NCBI RefSeq assembly: GCF_003368325.1 | Contig: NZ_CP031468.1 | Location: 1-64,000 of the forward strand | Length of the DNA: 64,000 bases | Direction: 5' to 3' | Source: Paraburkholderia caffeinilytica | GTDB taxonomy: Bacteria; Pseudomonadota; Gammaproteobacteria; Burkholderiales; Burkholderiaceae | Part shown: piece by piece, positions 61,768-64,000 of the stretch | Layout of the letters: the number at the start of each line of letters is the position of its first letter | Position numbering within the stretch: position 1 is the first letter of the stretch | Notes under the pieces: generated by a model | The model's input: the letters and a program-made list of their open reading frames with translations, nothing else | Databases searched by the model: none | What the model was told of the DNA's origin: nothing | Made by a program: the position numbers and the translations under genes

Positions 61768-62844
61768 TTATCCGGCGGTATCGTCAATGACGTTTGTCCG
61801 CAAGGCCTCTCGAAACGTCTGCTTTCCGTTTGGAGCAGCCAACGAGAGCTCGCGGTGCCACTTGCGATACTGGATTGAGACCTTGTCTGTAGCGACTGAA
61901 ATTTCGCCTGCGGACACCTCAGCCGGCCACTGCGACTCGATAATCGGCTGATCTTCAGCCAATACCCGTTTCTGGAACGCCAGGTGCATGTGGTCGGGTT
62001 GGCCGTCGCGCTCGCGAATTATGACCATGAAGTTCCTGCACGTTTTGTCGTCGATAGGGCACGCTGTCGTCCAAAGGATGAAGCGCGAGCCGTCACGCCA
62101 GAGCTTGATTTCCAGATTGATGGAATATGGCATCGTGCAGCGATAGATGAAGTCGCCCATCGGCGCTTCCTCCGGAATGCCTTCCATCTCTCGGGGAGGC
62201 GACAACTCAAACTGGAGTTCCCCGTCGACACGGTTGACCAGAACGAGCGGATGGCTTGCGAAAAACGGGTCGTAGAGGGTGCCCGGATGCACGAACGCGA
62301 AGTGAGAAAAGTCAGTGAAATTTTCCCAGCGGCGCTCCGCAACCGTGTTCCAGATGTATGAGTCGGCGACGATCACTTGCATGTCCGGGTTGTCCCAGTC
62401 ATCAAGGAAGGGGATTTCCGTGCAGTCGTAGGAGTTGTCCAGCCGCACCCAGACGATTTCGTATTTGACTTCGCAGTCGTAAATCGCGAGTTTTGCGCGC
62501 GGTGGCACGGGCTTGTCAGGACAGGCCGGAATTGACTTGCACGCACCATCGCTACCGTATTGCCAGCCGTGATAGGGACACTGAAGTGTGTCTTGGCCCC
62601 CACACTTCGCAATGGTCCCAATCGACAACTGCGCAGAGCGATGAGCGCAGCGGTCCGGTGCAGCAACAATTTTTCCGTTGAGTCGAGCCAGCACAAGTTT
62701 CTCACCGAGCAGCGTGACGCCCATCGGGCCATGGCCCGATGGATTCGCCCGCTCAAATTCGGCAAGGGTACAGACCGGGTGCCAAAAATGCCGAAGATAG
62801 GATTTATCCTCCAATAAAGGCTTGAACTGCTCACGCGCACTCAT
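61768..62844 (-). CDS. ndmB: Rieske N-demethylase, NdmB-like (methylxanthine N3)
   Basis: The 358-residue oxygenase has Rieske ligands C66, H68, C89 and H92 and the iron site D178, H181 and H186 (DFSHFAFVH). The spacing between the two Rieske pairs (20 residues) is longer than in the NdmA-like protein (16), as in NdmB. Segments such as FKPLLEDKSYLRHFWHPVCT and ASHPLVLVNRVDGELQFEL follow NdmB of P. putida CBB5 from memory. NdmB removes the N3-methyl of theobromine. CAGGAG precedes the ATG. It is the first gene of the operon. Confidence 0.88.
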   Translation of the reverse strand: MSAREQFKPLLEDKSYLRHFWHPVCTLAEFERANPSGHGPMGVTLLGEKLVLARLNGKIVAAPDRCAHRSAQLSIGTIAKCGGQDTLQCPYHGWQYGSDGACKSIPACPDKPVPPRAKLAIYDCEVKYEIVWVRLDNSYDCTEIPFLDDWDNPDMQVIVADSYIWNTVAERRWENFTDFSHFAFVHPGTLYDPFFASHPLVLVNRVDGELQFELSPPREMEGIPEEAPMGDFIYRCTMPYSINLEIKLWRDGSRFILWTTACPIDDKTCRNFMVIIRERDGQPDHMHLAFQKRVLAEDQPIIESQWPAEVSAGEISVATDKVSIQYRKWHRELSLAAPNGKQTFREALRTNVIDDTAG

Positions 62845-63209
62845 GAGTTACTCCTGTGGGGTAGGTTGTTTCGGTCCGATAAACTAAGAGACCAAAATGT
62901 CTATCTGGTATACCAACATAGTACGCAAAAAAACCAGATGCAATCAGGGATTTCCTGCATCCGGGAGTTTTCTGTGTTTTTTGCATTCAGGAATCTGCCG
63001 ACTTAGTGTTTTCACCGATATGCGACTCGCCCGTCTTGGTAGCAAAGGGCGATAGAATATAGGCACCGACCGGCCTGCGTAAGAAACGGTGCGCGACAAG
63101 CTCATGGATGGTGAGTCGTCCCTTCTTTGGTGCCAGAGCGCCGTTCTGAAGTACCAGCGCTTTGCTTCCCGCTCAACCCCTACGCGCAAACTCTGCGCAA
63201 TTCCTAGCC
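62845..63209. other. 365-bp divergent promoter region of ndmB and the GntR gene
   Basis: The stretch separates the NdmB-like gene (minus strand) from the GntR regulator (plus strand). It contains a GntR-type palindrome at 62905. No other gene is seen. A TTG at 63162 could extend the GntR frame by 16 codons. The promoter region is AT-rich near 62900-62990. Confidence 0.45.
62905..62915. promoter_or_regulatory. GntR-type operator, copy 3
   Basis: CTGGTATACCA, containing the perfect palindrome TGGTATACCA (62906-62915), lies 61 bp upstream of the NdmB-like start. It is a one-base variant of the two CTGGTACACCAG copies. Confidence 0.6.
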
Positions 63210-63872
63210 ATGCTGACCCAAAAAATAGTAGGAGCAATTGCTGACGCGATTTATCACCGTAGATTGCCGCCAGGAGCCAAACTCAACGAACGTGATATTG
63301 CAGACCTTTACGGAGTGAGCCGAACTGTAGTCCGGCAGGCACTCATTCGACTTTCGCAAGATGGGTTGGTCGAAATCTCACCAAAGCGGTCCTCGGCTGT
63401 ATGGCGCCCGACATTTGATGACGCGTTCGAGCTATATCAGATGCTCCTCGTTCTCGAGAGTGGAGTCATCGACCAGCTCATCAAGTCGGTTACGCCGGAC
63501 CAGCTGAAGGCGCTTCGAGCCCACACGGTGAAGGAGCGCGTGGCATTTGAAAAGGGCAGGCACGACCTTGGCGACAAATTGGGGCGTGAATTTCACGTGT
63601 TACTCCTCTCGTTCCTCAACAACGAAACGTTGAATCAAATCCATCAGCATCTAAGGCGTCGCGAGGCACTTATCAACGCCATGTTTCGCGTTGGGTTCGA
63701 CTACTGTCAATTGCGTGATGAGCATGGGCAGTTGGTCGAATGTCTCGAGAAGAAAGACGCTGCCGCGGCGAAGGCACTCCTCGCGTCGCACTACAACCTG
63801 GTCATTCGCGGGTATCGCTTTGACGCGATGGTGACGCCCGATGTGGACCTCAAACTGGCCCTAGCACTATAA
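63210..63872 (+). CDS. GntR-family regulator (FCD/FadR type)
   Basis: The protein has a winged-helix GntR domain (IADAIYHRRLPPGAKLNERD then YGVSRTVVRQALIRLSQDGL) and a helical FCD effector domain (FELYQMLLVLESGVIDQLI and later GREFHVLLLS). The FCD ligand pocket uses acid and histidine residues to bind metal and a carboxylate-like effector. An in-frame TTG at 63162 could add 16 residues; I kept the ATG at 63210. It is divergent from the NdmB-like gene and likely controls the catabolic genes through the CTGGTACACCAG sites. Its effector may be a methylxanthine or product. Confidence 0.85.
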   Translation: MLTQKIVGAIADAIYHRRLPPGAKLNERDIADLYGVSRTVVRQALIRLSQDGLVEISPKRSSAVWRPTFDDAFELYQMLLVLESGVIDQLIKSVTPDQLKALRAHTVKERVAFEKGRHDLGDKLGREFHVLLLSFLNNETLNQIHQHLRRREALINAMFRVGFDYCQLRDEHGQLVECLEKKDAAAAKALLASHYNLVIRGYRFDAMVTPDVDLKLALAL

Positions 63873-63889
63873 GTACCTCTGCGCCATCT

Positions 63890-63910
63890 CCGGCCTGCTG
63901 CGCAGGCCGG
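63890..63910 (+). terminator. hairpin after the GntR gene
   Basis: CCGGCCTGC (63890-63898) pairs with GCAGGCCGG (63902-63910) around loop TGC. It lies 17 bp past the GntR stop. There is no T-run, so it may be a weak terminator. Confidence 0.45.
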
Positions 63911-64000
63911 CCACTCCCAATGGTTGCCCGCGACGCCTCCCCAAAGAGACTGCCTCAGTGTTATTCCCAAGAAAAAATCGCTTGCCGTCGCGAATTTTTT

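Overview
The window is high-GC DNA (apart from AT-rich intergenic stretches) with the gene families, codon use and small conserved proteins (DUF3717, DUF1488) of a Burkholderiaceae host. Paraburkholderia is the most likely genus, because two Rieske oxygenases here closely resemble the caffeine demethylases NdmA and NdmB as I remember them. A complete VirB-type conjugation apparatus, plasmid-stability genes and accessory cargo indicate a large plasmid or an integrative conjugative element. No replication gene, rRNA, tRNA or CRISPR array was seen. Species and replicon type are inference.

Region 1 (1-9.9 kb) is a defence and integration zone. It holds an OLD-type ATPase/TOPRIM nuclease, a fragment of a second OLD gene, a two-gene methyltransferase/putative restriction pair, a tyrosine recombinase, several small unknown genes, and four copies of a 16-bp repeat (1459-1641) that look like transposon-end binding sites.

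Region 2 (10.1-14.2 kb) is the most striking. An XRE repressor plus ImmA/IrrE metallopeptidase pair stands before a four-gene operon encoding a tandem ubiquitin-like protein, a UBC/E2-like protein, a JAMM deubiquitinase-like protease and a ThiF/E1-like enzyme. The E2-like protein lacks a cysteine where E2 enzymes have their catalytic one. One 11-bp operator-like motif occurs in front of both units.

Region 3 (14.4-22.4 kb) carries an SOS mutasome (imuA-imuB-dnaE2) behind a perfect LexA box, an HMCES/SRAP abasic-site protein in the same direction, and selU (tRNA 2-selenouridine synthase) preceded by a leader with strong inverted repeats. Region 4 (22.6-26.7 kb) is mixed cargo: a CI-like DNA-binding protein, zinc-ribbon and small proteins, a LuxR solo overlapping an AlkB-type membrane monooxygenase, and two divergent Arc-type repressors over an array of operator half-sites.

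Region 5 (26.9-45.9 kb) is virB1-virB11, a coupling protein split into two genes, an LPD7 protein, StbB/StbC-like stability genes and a TrbM/KikA-like protein. No relaxase is visible.

Region 6 (46.5-63.9 kb) is a methylxanthine and one-carbon catabolic region. It contains NdmA- and NdmB-like N-demethylases, a xylose-isomerase-like TIM-barrel protein, an NCS2 purine permease, a Tsx-like porin, a BMP-type binding protein, a 2-oxoglutarate oxygenase, a reductase lacking its ferredoxin domain, NAD-dependent formate dehydrogenase, three LysR regulators and a GntR regulator. The palindrome CTGGTACACCAG recurs in front of the catabolic units and is the likely GntR operator. Formaldehyde released by N-demethylation would be oxidised to formate and then CO2, returning NADH for the oxygenases.
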